Source of the DNA: Halioglobus japonicus
GTDB lineage: Bacteria; Pseudomonadota; Gammaproteobacteria; Pseudomonadales; Halieaceae
Assembly: GCF_001983995.1 (NCBI RefSeq)
Contig: NZ_CP019450.1
Location: 2,604,001-2,668,000, forward strand
DNA: 64,000 nt
Direction of reading: 5' to 3'
The notes beneath the pieces were generated by a model, which saw only the letters and a list, made by a program, of their open reading frames with translations, was not told where the DNA came from and ran no database searches. Both the position numbers and the translations under genes were made by a program. How positions within the stretch are numbered: position 1 is the first letter of the stretch; every line of letters begins with the position of its first letter. Shown in pieces: positions 26,697 through 36,526 of this stretch.

Positions 26697-29071
26697 CCTT
26701 TCGCGCCTGTTGCGGTTGTTTCACAACGGGCGTCGTTGTCGACCAATTGCATTAACTCTTCGAATCTTGGCTGCTCGCAAAGGGCATCGAACCAGGGCAG
26801 GTTGAAGTAGTGCCCCGCCGACCCCTTGTCGATGGCTTCTTCAACCTTGCCTAATGCATCGAGCTGCATATCGGAGAGCGTGTAGACCAGGGCCGCTGCG
26901 CGGGCGTCGCCGGCAGAATAGGGCTGGCGCAGTGTTGAGCGTGCAAGCGTAACCGCACGATCAACCTGCCCGAGATGGGCGAAGGCGACGGCGCCCGCCT
27001 GGGGTGCCAAGAGGGGATTTCCAGCCTGCATATCGCTGGCCACCTGCTCATAAAGTGCTTGAGCTTTGTCGGTGTTGCCCAACAGTTCTTCCGCTTCTCC
27101 CAGTTGCAGCACGCGTAATGGCATGCCTGGGTCGAGGGCGACAGCCTCGGTCAATGCGTGTTGAGCAGCTTTGTAGTCCCCGTTGAGCAATTGTGCGATT
27201 CCCAACAAGGCCCACTTTCGCGGCGCGGCAGAGAGCCCCAGGCTTCTCTCCATAGTGTCGACCGCGAGGTCGAGCTGCCCGGTAGAGATTTGGTAGTCGG
27301 CCAGTGCATCCAGAGCAACGGTGCTACCCGGGTAGCGCTCCTGCAATACAATCAGCGCGTTATGCGCGTCATAAAGCTCTCCAGCTTTATAGGCGTTGCT
27401 CGACTGACGTGTGAGAAAGTGCGGCGACGGCTGAACGATAGACGCTGCAGCAAAGTAGGGCATCGCCTCATCGTAACGACCACTGCCGTTGAGAATTTCG
27501 CCCTGCATATAGCTGGCACGACCCGGATCGGTCCCGCGTTCGATCAACGCAATCTTGTATTGATCCGCTCGCCCGAGCTCCTCGCGGCTAATGGCCAGCA
27601 AAAAGCGTTGATAATCGAGCTGTTCCGGATCGTCTAGCGCGGAGTCGGCTGCGGCCAGGCGCTGCTCGAGACGCTCCAGCAGAGGTGATGAGGCGGTCTC
27701 TCGATAGAGCTGTAATGTCACATCGGAGTAGGTGCGATAAAGCGGTGTAAAACCGGGCGCCAGCTCAAACAGCGCATGCAGCTGTGATTCGGCCGCAGAG
27801 GTTGGGTAGTGTTGGGTCTTCAAACTACGGCGAAGATCCAGGTACTTGCGATAAGTGGTCTCGTCGATCGCCCCAAGTGGTTGGGGCTGCGTTTCCTCCG
27901 GGAAAAGGTAAGGCCACTCGTCGAGGGCCTGGTTGCGAGCAGATATTGTGGAGGTGTCCGCGAGCTCGATCTGACGATAGGCCACGCTTTCGGCGCGGTT
28001 GCCATTGAAGCGGGCGATCTGCAGTAGGCAGGGGTTGCTGCTGCAATCCAGTCGACTGGTTACCAATGCATCGGCATTGAGCTGCTCGATGATCTCAGCT
28101 TCGTCGAGGCCTGATCCGAGATCGGAACCTTCGTAGCTGACCAGTGCAATACCAGCCGCCGCCTCAACAGCTTCCTGCAGTGCCTGGTGCACTGCCTGCG
28201 CGACGTACATATGATCCTCAACGTGCCGGTTGGAGCGAACAATATCCGTCGAAGCGATCGCGATATACGGTACTTTCGAAGGCTCTCGCATGTACACCAG
28301 CGTAGTCGTAAGTGCGATCAGCAAGATCGCCGACACCGCGAACCACCGCCGATTGCGAGTACCTTCCTGCGCGGGCGCGAGCTGCGCAGGCAGTGGTGTT
28401 TCCTGCTGGTAGTACTCGTACCAGGCAAACCGGAACCGTTCCGCTGCCTGGGCTGCGGTGGGTCTCTGGGAAGCCTTGCCGTTAATCAGCGCGGCCAGTA
28501 ATTCCTCCATGTCCGGGCTGAGGTTGTGCCTGTGCTCGACGAGCATGGACTCTGCCAGTCGGCCCAGGGCGAGGACATCTTCGGCTGAATCGCTCTTTTC
28601 GCTGGCGATGCCGAAATCGTTGACTTTGGCGGTGCCAGCAGGGCTGATCAGCACGTTCTCTGCTTTGAGGTCGCAGTGGGTCACGCCTGCCTCATGTGAA
28701 GCGGCGAGACCTGCCGATATCTCTGCCAGCCAGCGCAGCCGCTCGCCAAGGTCGACCCGGTGCTCGCGCAGGTGCAGGAACAGGTTGCGGCCTTCCACAT
28801 ATTCCATGACCAGCGACAGGCGGCCCTCGTCTTCGATGAGATCGTAGATCTGCACGACATTGGGATGGTTGAGTTGGGCAAGCAGCAGCGCTTCGCGCTT
28901 CAGGTGCTCACCCCAGTTGCCTTCGGGCAGGTCTGCCCGGAGGTATTTAACCGCGACACTGCGCTGCAGGCGCAAATCCTGGGCAAGATAGACCTCGCCC
29001 ATACCTCCGCGGCCCAATGCGCGGATGATTTCATACTTTCCGGCGAGAACAGATCCGGCTTCGGTGGGCAC
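26693..29071 (-). CDS. Membrane Ser/Thr protein kinase with TPR repeats, non-RD type
   Basis: A 792-residue Hanks-type kinase. The catalytic domain covers about residues 12-215: GRGGMGEVYLA loop (20-30), K42, E60, catalytic D134 in HCDLKAEN, and DFG at 152-154. The usual Arg before the catalytic Asp is Cys (HCD), so activation-loop control may be unusual. One membrane span lies at about 247-267. The periplasmic part has an ABC-sugar-like segment (about 270-380), then tetratricopeptide repeats (about 430-760). The FHA gene ends five bases upstream and SulP overlaps its stop. The gene at 33905-36275 is a full-length paralogue. Confidence 0.92.
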   Translation of the reverse strand: MPTEAGSVLAGKYEIIRALGRGGMGEVYLAQDLRLQRSVAVKYLRADLPEGNWGEHLKREALLLAQLNHPNVVQIYDLIEDEGRLSLVMEYVEGRNLFLHLREHRVDLGERLRWLAEISAGLAASHEAGVTHCDLKAENVLISPAGTAKVNDFGIASEKSDSAEDVLALGRLAESMLVEHRHNLSPDMEELLAALINGKASQRPTAAQAAERFRFAWYEYYQQETPLPAQLAPAQEGTRNRRWFAVSAILLIALTTTLVYMREPSKVPYIAIASTDIVRSNRHVEDHMYVAQAVHQALQEAVEAAAGIALVSYEGSDLGSGLDEAEIIEQLNADALVTSRLDCSSNPCLLQIARFNGNRAESVAYRQIELADTSTISARNQALDEWPYLFPEETQPQPLGAIDETTYRKYLDLRRSLKTQHYPTSAAESQLHALFELAPGFTPLYRTYSDVTLQLYRETASSPLLERLEQRLAAADSALDDPEQLDYQRFLLAISREELGRADQYKIALIERGTDPGRASYMQGEILNGSGRYDEAMPYFAAASIVQPSPHFLTRQSSNAYKAGELYDAHNALIVLQERYPGSTVALDALADYQISTGQLDLAVDTMERSLGLSAAPRKWALLGIAQLLNGDYKAAQHALTEAVALDPGMPLRVLQLGEAEELLGNTDKAQALYEQVASDMQAGNPLLAPQAGAVAFAHLGQVDRAVTLARSTLRQPYSAGDARAAALVYTLSDMQLDALGKVEEAIDKGSAGHYFNLPWFDALCEQPRFEELMQLVDNDARCETTATGAKG

Positions 29072-29076
29072 GCGGT

Positions 29077-30063
29077 TTAACCAGCGGATGCTTCTGCGCT
29101 GGGCAGGGAGTAGGCCAGGCTTTCGCCTTTGAAGATCTTGAAGCGCGGACTGCCGAATCGCATGCGTCCTTTGCCGCGTTCGATAAGTTGATCGGAATCG
29201 AGACTGTGTTCCAGATTCTCCGAGATCTGTTTGCGCGCACGAAAAATCATAATGTTAATGTGGGGCATATCCATACCCAGGTCTTTCTTAAGCTGTTCGT
29301 TGTCAATCCAACCTTGGGTTTTCTGGTCATAGCCGTTGCCTGCATCGGCAGCGCGAATTCTGGCCAGGTGCATGAGCAGATAGTGGTGGCTGCGCTCGCC
29401 AAGATTGACCTTGTCGCTGCCGCAGTTGAGCTGCAAGCCGGTGTTTTCCTCGTCCTGGCTCAGGTCGAATACAAACTCGATATCTTCGAGCTTCTGCTCG
29501 GGTGACACCGAAATTTCGGTGGCATTTTCGGTTTCAGCCAGAAATACCTGCCATTCGCGGCCATCGTAGCGGAGTGTGTCCCCGTGATGAATGACCCGCT
29601 CATTGCCCTGGATATTGTCCTGTTCCATCGGCTGCAACAGCCAGCAGTGACGGTGATAAGAGTAAATGAGTACCGCCTGCGGATCGTCCGGCGAAGGCAG
29701 GAATACAAAGGGCTCGAGCGGCAGATCCTGGGTGTCCTCGGTCATTCCCAGTAGGCCGGAGTTCGGCTCTGTGTCATCGATAAATTCCAGCGGCGGCATG
29801 TCCGGTGCACCGATATGGATGGTGTCGCCGATGCGCACGGGCACACTTTGATTGGGGTGAAGCCGGGTCGCACCCAGCCAGGTGCCATTTTTGGACAAGT
29901 CGCGCACGTTCCAGCGTTCGCCGTCCCACTCCATGGACAAGTGGATTCGCGATGTAATAGGGCTACTCATCACCGTATCGGATCGTTCTGCACAGCGACC
30001 GATGGTGTGATGTGTACGAAGGAAGAAGCTTCGTTTGTTGTCTGTATCGCGCAATTGCGCCAT
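29077..30063 (-). CDS. FHA-domain protein with C-terminal winged-helix-like segment
   Basis: A 328-residue cytoplasmic protein that should bind phosphothreonine peptides. The FHA domain (about residues 1-100) has HHTIGRCAERSD, SSPITSRIHLSM and DLSKNGTWLG. A second beta-rich part (about 120-195) follows. The C-terminal 210-300 resembles a winged helix (GWIDNEQLKKDLGMDMPHIN and FRARKQISENL). It is first in the operon, five bases before the kinase, so the pair should form a phosphosignalling module. Whether the C-terminal part binds DNA is inference. Confidence 0.82.
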   Translation of the reverse strand: MAQLRDTDNKRSFFLRTHHTIGRCAERSDTVMSSPITSRIHLSMEWDGERWNVRDLSKNGTWLGATRLHPNQSVPVRIGDTIHIGAPDMPPLEFIDDTEPNSGLLGMTEDTQDLPLEPFVFLPSPDDPQAVLIYSYHRHCWLLQPMEQDNIQGNERVIHHGDTLRYDGREWQVFLAETENATEISVSPEQKLEDIEFVFDLSQDEENTGLQLNCGSDKVNLGERSHHYLLMHLARIRAADAGNGYDQKTQGWIDNEQLKKDLGMDMPHINIMIFRARKQISENLEHSLDSDQLIERGKGRMRFGSPRFKIFKGESLAYSLPSAEASAG

Positions 30064-30189
30064 GGGAGCACGCCTTGATTAATTATTAGCCAATCTTCCG
30101 TGATCTGGCTGTAAACGGTAGGAAGGTCCCCGATAATTCCGACGAAAATAGTCGAATTCCATGCCCAGTGCAACCAAAGGCAAGCTTAC

Positions 30190-30298
30190 CGTGTAATTGT
30201 GCGTAATCGTAATTAAAGATGCCCTTAATCACAATGACCAAGTGCATGGGAATGCACACCACGCGGAAATTAGCGGCCAGGGATGGCCGCTTTTTTTT
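30190..30298 (+). ncRNA. Candidate structured small RNA ending at a strong terminator
   Basis: Three consecutive stems precede a T-run in a stretch with no convincing gene. (1) ATTGTG (30196-30201) and ATTAAAG (30212-30218) pair with CTTAATCACAAT (30224-30235). (2) GTGCAT / ATGCAC closes a GGGA tetraloop (30242-30257). (3) The terminator hairpin carries loop AGGGAT (30273-30290). GGA occurs in both of the last two loops and at 30265, which recalls CsrA/RsmA-binding RNAs. The 5' end is unknown and could lie nearer 30100. This could instead be just a terminator with incidental stems. Confidence 0.35.
30273..30298 (+). terminator. Strong rho-independent terminator
   Basis: GCGGCC (30273-30278), loop AGGGAT, GGCCGC (30285-30290), then eight T. 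No annotated rightward gene precedes it, since the FHA operon reads away. It therefore implies an unannotated rightward transcript starting between about 30070 and 30240. Confidence 0.85.
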
Positions 30299-30490
30299 CG
30301 CTCGCTTTTTTGCTTAGGCGCTGTCTCGCGCCGAGGTTTAGTTCAGTTGGGCCGGTTCAAAAAGTGAGTAATAGGGCGCGTGGCAATGCAGCGCAAGGAA
30401 ATTTCTGGGGGATAGGAGTGATAACGGGCGGCCATCCTATCTCGTTAAAGATTTAACAAAAGCTTATAAGTTGTTGTTAAATAAAGCTTA
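30299..30490. other. Gene-free stretch
   Basis: The remainder of the 30064-30490 gap. It holds a second T-rich run at 30305-30311. An inverted repeat, GATAGGA ... TCCTATC, spans about 30411-30441. Two copies of AAAGCTTAT lie at 30459-30467 and 30483-30491. I see no reading frame with a ribosome site. Confidence 0.4.
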
Positions 30491-30940
30491 TCAGGCGGCC
30501 CTTACCCAGTTGTTGCGACCGGGAGGCACGATTTGACTATAGGCAACATCGAACAAGCCATGTACGCGGCTCTCAAATTCGCTGCCGAGCGCATCGAGTA
30601 GCTCATTGATGTAGTGCTGATTGGCACCGGGCGCGGCGATATAAATATTACCGAAGAAATTGCACGGCACGACCCGCTCGGTGAGCCACTTGGCCAACTC
30701 GGCCGCTGAAAAACGCACGCCACTAGTGGGGTGACCAATGGTGCTGGGCGAGCCATGCGCGGAAATGAACAAGTCCTCTCCCTGGGCCAGTATGTCCGCG
30801 AAATCACTCTCGGGCGTATAGGGCATAGCCAACCCGAATATGGCGCGTGGATAGCGGCGGAACATGTGCTGAACTTCGGAATAATCGCGTATGTCGAGAC
30901 TGAGAATCACGGCAAACCCCATACTGTTTTTGTTAGACAT
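30491..30940 (-). CDS. Unknown protein, weakly caspase-fold-like, no catalytic Cys
   Basis: A 149-residue soluble protein. Residues 55-63 (GEDLFISAHG) and the following SPSTIGHP, then SAAELAKWL and FFGNIYIAAPGAN (95-107), have the order of a clan CD peptidase: a His-Gly after one strand, a helix, then a strand that should end in the catalytic Cys. Here that position reads IYIAAPGAN with no Cys. So if the resemblance is real the protein would be inactive as a peptidase. There is no signal peptide. It stands alone between the gene-free stretch and the SDR gene. Confidence 0.5.
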   Translation of the reverse strand: MSNKNSMGFAVILSLDIRDYSEVQHMFRRYPRAIFGLAMPYTPESDFADILAQGEDLFISAHGSPSTIGHPTSGVRFSAAELAKWLTERVVPCNFFGNIYIAAPGANQHYINELLDALGSEFESRVHGLFDVAYSQIVPPGRNNWVRAA

Positions 30941-31002
30941 CGCCGTTCTCTGACGACGATGCCAGCATCTCGTTTTGGGGTCGTTGCAGCAATTACGCCA
31001 GC

Positions 31003-31782
31003 TTACAGGGCTTTGACCAGGTGCCCCCCATCGACGGGGAGTATGGCGCCATTGATGAATGTGCTGGCATCACTGGCCAGTAGTAGCAGCGGCCCCGTCA
31101 GTTCGTCGAGATCGCCCATGCGGCCGGCAGGGGTGTCCTTGAGATATGCCTGGCCTGCCTCTGAGTACAGGTAATCACTGTTCAGTTCGGTGGCAAAGTA
31201 GCCGGGGGCGAGGGCGTTCACCCGAATCTGCTTGCCGGCGAGTTCCAGTGCAAGGGCCTTGGTCATTTGCACCACGGCAGCTTTGGACATGGCGTAGATA
31301 CTCTCCCCAAAACCGACCCGCAGCCCAAGGATGGAGGCAATATTCACGATACTGCAGGGGCGCCCGGCAGCGACCGCCGAGCGGGCAACGCCCTGGGCCA
31401 CACGCCAGGCACCTTTCAGATTGGCGTTCATCACGTGATCGAAATCCTCTTCGGAAACCTTGAGGCTATAGCGCGACGCGGCGACGCCGGCATTGTTGAC
31501 GAGTATGTCGATTGTCCCGACGGATGCCTCAATGTGTTGCAGCGCACCGCTGACACTGTCCGGATCGGTGACATCCATGCTGACCGCGATGGCGCGACCG
31601 CCACCTGCGGCAATATCGTCCACCAGGGCTTCGAGCTTCTCCTGGCGCCGGGCAGCGAGCACAACCTGGGCACCCGCCGCGGCGAGTACGCGGCCGAAAT
31701 GAGCCCCGAGACCGCTGGATGCACCGGTGACCAGGGCAACTTTGCCCTCTAGGGACAATATCGCGTCCACGTTCTGGGTCAT
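31003..31782 (-). CDS. Short-chain dehydrogenase/reductase (acyl-CoA cluster)
   Basis: NAD(P)-dependent oxidoreductase of the classical SDR type, 259 residues. It has the cofactor loop TGASSGLG (19-26), VNNAG (about 92-96), the catalytic Ser in VNIASILG, and YAMSK as the Tyr-x3-Lys pair. ATG at 31782 overlaps the last base of the stop of the acyl-CoA dehydrogenase in its corrected frame (TGATG). The two are therefore coupled. This fits a 3-hydroxyacyl-CoA or alcohol oxidation step in the same pathway, but the substrate is unknown. Confidence 0.88.
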   Translation of the reverse strand: MTQNVDAILSLEGKVALVTGASSGLGAHFGRVLAAAGAQVVLAARRQEKLEALVDDIAAGGGRAIAVSMDVTDPDSVSGALQHIEASVGTIDILVNNAGVAASRYSLKVSEEDFDHVMNANLKGAWRVAQGVARSAVAAGRPCSIVNIASILGLRVGFGESIYAMSKAAVVQMTKALALELAGKQIRVNALAPGYFATELNSDYLYSEAGQAYLKDTPAGRMGDLDELTGPLLLLASDASTFINGAILPVDGGHLVKAL

Positions 31783-33007
31783 CAGGACTGCTCCGTATAG
31801 CGTTTAATAATCATCTTGCCGAGGGCCATCTGGTGAACCTGGTCGGGCCGTCTGCCTGGCGGCACCAGCGCGCGTAGTTGAAGCCCTCTGCCATGCAGTA
31901 GTCTTCAGTGAGGCCACCGGCGCCGTGCATCTGCATGCAGCGATCAATCACCTGCTGTATCATAATAGGCACACTGGTCTTGCTGGCGGCAATCAGGTCT
32001 ATCGCTCCCTTGGGGCCCACCTCATCCATTTTCGCGCAGGTTTTCAATACCAGCAGGCGCGCCATTTCAATTTCTGAATAGCACTTCGAAATGTCCTCGC
32101 GCACCGATTGGTGGCGATCCAGCGTACGGCCAAAGGTGGTGCGGCTGACGCTGCGCGCACAGGCCAGCTCAAGCGAACGCTGGGCAATGCCGATAAGGCG
32201 CATACAGTGATGAATCCGGCCTGGCCCCAGGCGACCCTGGGCGATTTCAAACCCGCGACCCTCGCCGAGCAGAATATTCTCTGCCGGTACCCGCACATTG
32301 TCGAAACGCAGTTCGGCGTGACCTATCGGCGCGTCGTCATAACCAAGCGTGGTCAGCGGGCGAATAATTTCCAGCCCCGGGGTGCCCTTGGGTACCAGCA
32401 CCTGGCTTTGTTGCTTGTGACGATTTTCATTGTCCGGGTCAGATTTACCCATAACGATAAAGATCTTGGTGCGCTCATACATAGCGTTGGTGATAAACCA
32501 CTTGCGGCCGTTGAGCACCCATTCGTCGCCGTCGCGCTCAATCCGCAACTCCACGTTGGTGGCGTCCGAGGAGGCAACCTGCGGCTCGGTCATGGCGTAG
32601 GACGAGCGGATCTCGCCATTCAGCAGCGGCGTCAACCATTGGGCCTGCTGTGCTTCAGTGCCGTACTTCATGAATACTTCCATGTTGCCGGTATCTGGCG
32701 CATTACAGTTAAACACCTCAGGGCTCCACAGCACCCGCCCCATCATTTCTGCCAACGGGGCATAATCGAGGTTGCTCATGCCATCGTGATCGACAAATTG
32801 GGACAGCGAGGGGGGCACGAACAAATTCCACAGCCCGGCTTCGCGAGCGGCGGCCTTGAGCTCGTCCATGAGGGGCAGTGCTGCCCAGCGGTTGTCTGCA
32901 CTGTTTAACTGGGCGTGATAGGCCGCTTCATTGGGGTAAATATGCTCGTCCATGAAAGATTGCAGTTGCGCCTGCAGCGCCAGTGACTGATCGCTGAACT
33001 GAAACAT
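31782..33007 (-). CDS. Acyl-CoA dehydrogenase, frame interrupted near the C-terminus
   Basis: FAD enzyme forming a 2,3-double bond in an acyl-CoA. As written, the frame runs to residue 398 and ends in an atypical WCRQADGPTRFTRW tail. Restoring one G in the CCCG run at 31843-31849 gives ADGPDQVHQMALGKMIIKRY and a stop at 31782-31784, 408 residues in all. That is the normal acyl-CoA dehydrogenase ending, and the stop then overlaps the SDR start as TGATG. Other family signs are SYAMTEPQVASSDATN, NGRKWFITNA, and RTTFGRTLDRHQSVREDI. The function should be intact if the missing base is an error. Confidence 0.85.
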
Positions 33008-33133
33008 GATCTCTCGCCTTTTTTCGTGTATGGGTATGCAGCGATGGTATGGTTGGCGCCATCGTTCGACAAATTAATTTCAACAATGCTTGGCCATTGA
33101 TAAAAATGATACCTATGTACAGGAGAAGTCTGG

Positions 33134-33926
33134 ATGTTTAACCGTGTCGAGGAAATTGCCGACGGACAACTGATCGTGAGCCAGGGGGAGGGCGTCGCGC
33201 TCCTGGAACTCAATCGCCCGGACAGCTTCAACGCGCTCAGTGTCAGCCTGCTCGATGCGTTGGTTGCTGCCTTGAGTACCCTGAGCGAAGACCCAACCGT
33301 GTCCGCCATTGTGCTGACTGGCAGGGGCAAGGCCTTTAGCGTCGGCGTCGATCTGAAAGAACTGGCCAGCGGCAACGGCTTGATGGAAAGCGGCGAACTC
33401 GGCCCGGTGGCAGTGTGATGCGCGCCTTCAATGGCTGCCAGAAACCGATTATTGGAGCGGTGAATGGCTTTGCCGTTACAGGAGGTTTCGAAATAGCGCT
33501 CGCCTGTGACTTCCTTTACGCGGCGGAATCCGCCCGATTCGCTGACACCCACGCCCGGGTAGGGCTCATTCCAGGGTGGGGGCTGTCGCAGAAATTACCC
33601 CGTCTGGTGGGTATAAACCGCGCCAGGGAGATTAGCTTTACCGGCAATTACTTCGGCGCAGCGGATGCTGAGGCCTGGGGGCTGGTCAACCGCGTCTGTT
33701 CAGACAATGACCTGCTTGCCGAGGCCCTGGATACCGCCCATCAGATTGCCACGGCACTGCCTGAGGCACTGTTTGCGATTAAAGCTATGATGAACGAAGG
33801 CTGGGAGGATACGCTGGGGCATGCGCTGGTGATGGAGGGCGAGCGGTCCAATGCGTACAACAGCAGTATCGATGTTTCGGGAATGGCGGAGCGCCTGTCG
33901 ACCCTCAAGGCGCGGCCCGGAAGTAA
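33134..33926 (+). CDS. Enoyl-CoA hydratase/isomerase, frame interrupted twice
   Basis: Crotonase-family enzyme hydrating enoyl-CoA. The N-terminal third (ELNRPDSFNALS, GRGKAFSVGVDLKEL) and the rest (GAVNGFAVTGGFEIALACD, ADTHARVGLIPGWG) are in different frames. Adding one base near 33409-33415 joins them as GPVAVVMRAFNG. A second missing base in the GGCCC at 33914-33918 hides the stop: with it the protein ends LSTLKARARK at 33924-33926, 264 residues, the family length. As written the frame runs on to 34113 across the opposing kinase gene. The Glu of the second catalytic position is not obvious (HARVGLIPGWG). Confidence 0.82.
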
Positions 33927-36275
33927 CGCCCCCCGTGCAGCGGCCGGTATTGCCGGCCGCGGTCATGATTTCAGTAAAACGGTTCTCCGCACACAACCTG
34001 TCGAACCAGGGCAGATCGAAGAAATGACCGGACATGCCCCCAGAGACCGCACTGTCGACTTCTACGAGGGCCGCCAGGGACTGACCGGCGAGCGTATACA
34101 CCAGCGCGTTTGAAAAACTGATCATCGGATTGCCCTGGAAGTCAGAGGTCTGATTCTTGACCAGCTTGAGGGCGCGCTCAAACTCACCCATATGCGCAGC
34201 CGCTTGCGCTGCTGCTTCATCGAACACCAATGAATCTCCGGCGCTGTGCCGCCCCAAGAGTTCGGTGTAAAGCTCGCGCGCGCGCTCTGTGTTGCCCAAC
34301 AGCGATTCCACATCGGCCAGGCTGAGAATGAGCACGGCGTCCTGGCTATCAGCAGCATAGGCCTGAGCAAAGTGCATTCTTGCGGTCGAGTAATCCTCGG
34401 TGTACAGATAAGCATTCCCCAGGTTGCTGCGCACCACAGGATTATCACTGAGCGCCAGGCTGCGCTCCCAAAGGTTTACTGCGCGCTCCAGCGACCACTG
34501 TTCGAAGGCAATCAGCGCGAGCAAGTTCAGGGCCTTGGCACTATTCGGGTAGCGTTCGAGGGACTGCTCAAGAGACTCGCTGGCAGCTGTCGCATCGCCC
34601 CCAAAATACCGGCTGCGTGCCAGCGCGTAGTAATGCTCGCTGGTGGGTTGCAACCTTAAAGCACGGGCATAGCTCTGGGCAGCCGCGGGGAAGTCCTTGT
34701 CTTTGCTTAAGATACGTCCCTGCAGATAGTGCGCAATCGCCGGATCGGGGTTGTTGGCAATGATCTGATCGCGAACCCGTTGCATTTCGGCGATATCACC
34801 GCGCCCGGTGTAGAGCTCAAACCAGGCGGTATCGAGCAGTGCCGGATCCGCCACCCGCCGGCTACCTTCACCCAGCTGTTGCTCCAGCGCGTCAAGGTAC
34901 TGGGGGCGGCCATCGTCTGGAATGCTTGGTAGCCGATGTCTGCCAATAACTTGTAGGCGGGGGCATAGCCCGGGGCGCGCTCAATTACTGTCTGCAGGTT
35001 GGCGAAGAGGTCTACGCTGTTACTGCCACCTTGTTCGTGGATACGATAGATGTCCAGATAAGCGCGATAGTCCTCTTCACTGATCTGGCTGGCGATACTC
35101 GCCACCTCAACGCCCGTTTCGGGGAACAGCAGCGGCCATTGCGCCATGGTTTGCTCGACCGCGTCCAGTGCCGAGTCCAATGGTACTGTTGCGTTAAACT
35201 GACGGCTCACACTGGCATCCGGCGCTTCCAGGCGTGCCATAGACAGTTCACAGGTGTGCTGACCGCAATCCAGGCTCGATACCAGCAGGCTGTCTGCTCC
35301 CAGGGTCGCCAACAGTTCGACGGGCGTATTTACCGCCAGTTCTTCCTGACGAAACTGCACTAGGGCCAGCCCCGTGCTATCGATGACGCTTTGTTTGACG
35401 GATTGGTTAAGGGCGGTGCGCAACCAGCGTGCTTCGCGATCATCGGCACCGGCGGCGGTCACAGTAGTGGGCACAACAGCGACGTTGGTTACGTTCGCAG
35501 AGGCCAGGACATACCAGTATGCGAATCCCGCTATAGCGATGACTAAAATGGATCCGAACAGGTAGCGGCTGCTGTGCGACTGGCGTGTCAGTGCATCCGG
35601 CAGCGGTGTCTCCTGCTGGGTGGAGGCGTAATAGGCGAGTTGGAATTCATGCGCAGCCTCAGCGGCACCCAGGTCGGGCTGCTCCTCAAGCATACGCTGC
35701 AGGAGTTCGCGGATGCTGGGGCTTAGCTCGTGTTTCTTGTCGCCGAGCACCGCCTCGGCGAGATTGCCCAGGGCGGACACATCCGCCTGTGGGTCGGCGG
35801 TCTCGCTGGCAATACCAAAGTCGCTGACCTTGGCGATCTTGCCAGGACCGATCAGCACGTTCTCCATTTTCAGGTCGCGATGGCAGATGCCGGCTTCGTG
35901 AAGGGCGGCAATGCCAGAGGAGATCTGTGCCAGCCAATGCAGGCGCTGGCTGACATCGGTGCGATGCTCGCGCAGGTAGATGAAGAGGTTGCGACCGTCG
36001 ATGTACTCCATGACCATGGCGGGCACACCGCCTTCGTCGAGGATGTCGTGAATCTGGACGATGTTGGGATGGCTCAATTGCGCCAGCAGGCGGGCCTCAT
36101 CGCGCATCTGATCGCGCCAGTTGCCATCAGGTAAGTCACCGCGCAGATATTTGATGGCCACCTTGCGATCGAGGCTGGTGTCGTCGGCGAGATAGACCTC
36201 ACCCATGCCGCCGCGGCCGAGTGTAGACTCGATTCTGTAGCGCTGAGCGACCAGTCCGATTCTGTCACTCAGCAT
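33905..36275 (-). CDS. Membrane Ser/Thr protein kinase with TPR repeats, frame interrupted twice
   Basis: Paralogue of the kinase at 26693-29071 with the same layout: GRGGMGEVYLA loop, K42, catalytic D134 in a normal HRDLKMEN, DFG 152-154, one membrane span (about 240-258), then a periplasmic region and TPRs. The frame breaks at a five-G run (34902-34906 on the plus strand). One added base gives MAAPQYLDALEQQL and continues into the TPR half. One added base at 33914-33918 gives the end TSGPAP and a stop at 33905. The repaired length is 790 residues, against 792 for the paralogue. The ATG at 36275 is preferred to an in-frame TTG at 36293. It diverges from the ABC1 gene. Confidence 0.85.
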
Positions 36276-36526
36276 GGGAAACTTACCATGCAATCACTTC
36301 CTGTGAGGCTTTTTGTATTTATTCGCAACGTGCCCGAGGCGCCAAGAGAATAACCGGAATTCGCATCGAGAGAAAGTCGAGTAATAGCCCACCAACGACG
36401 GACTCTGGCAGTACACGCGCACCGCGCTTGCCCAGTGCTGCCTGTTCGTACACAATGAGAGCATGACGCGCCGGAGCCGGTATCCCCGTCCCGCGTTCAC
36501 TCCCTTTCGAAGATTGCGCTGGTGAC

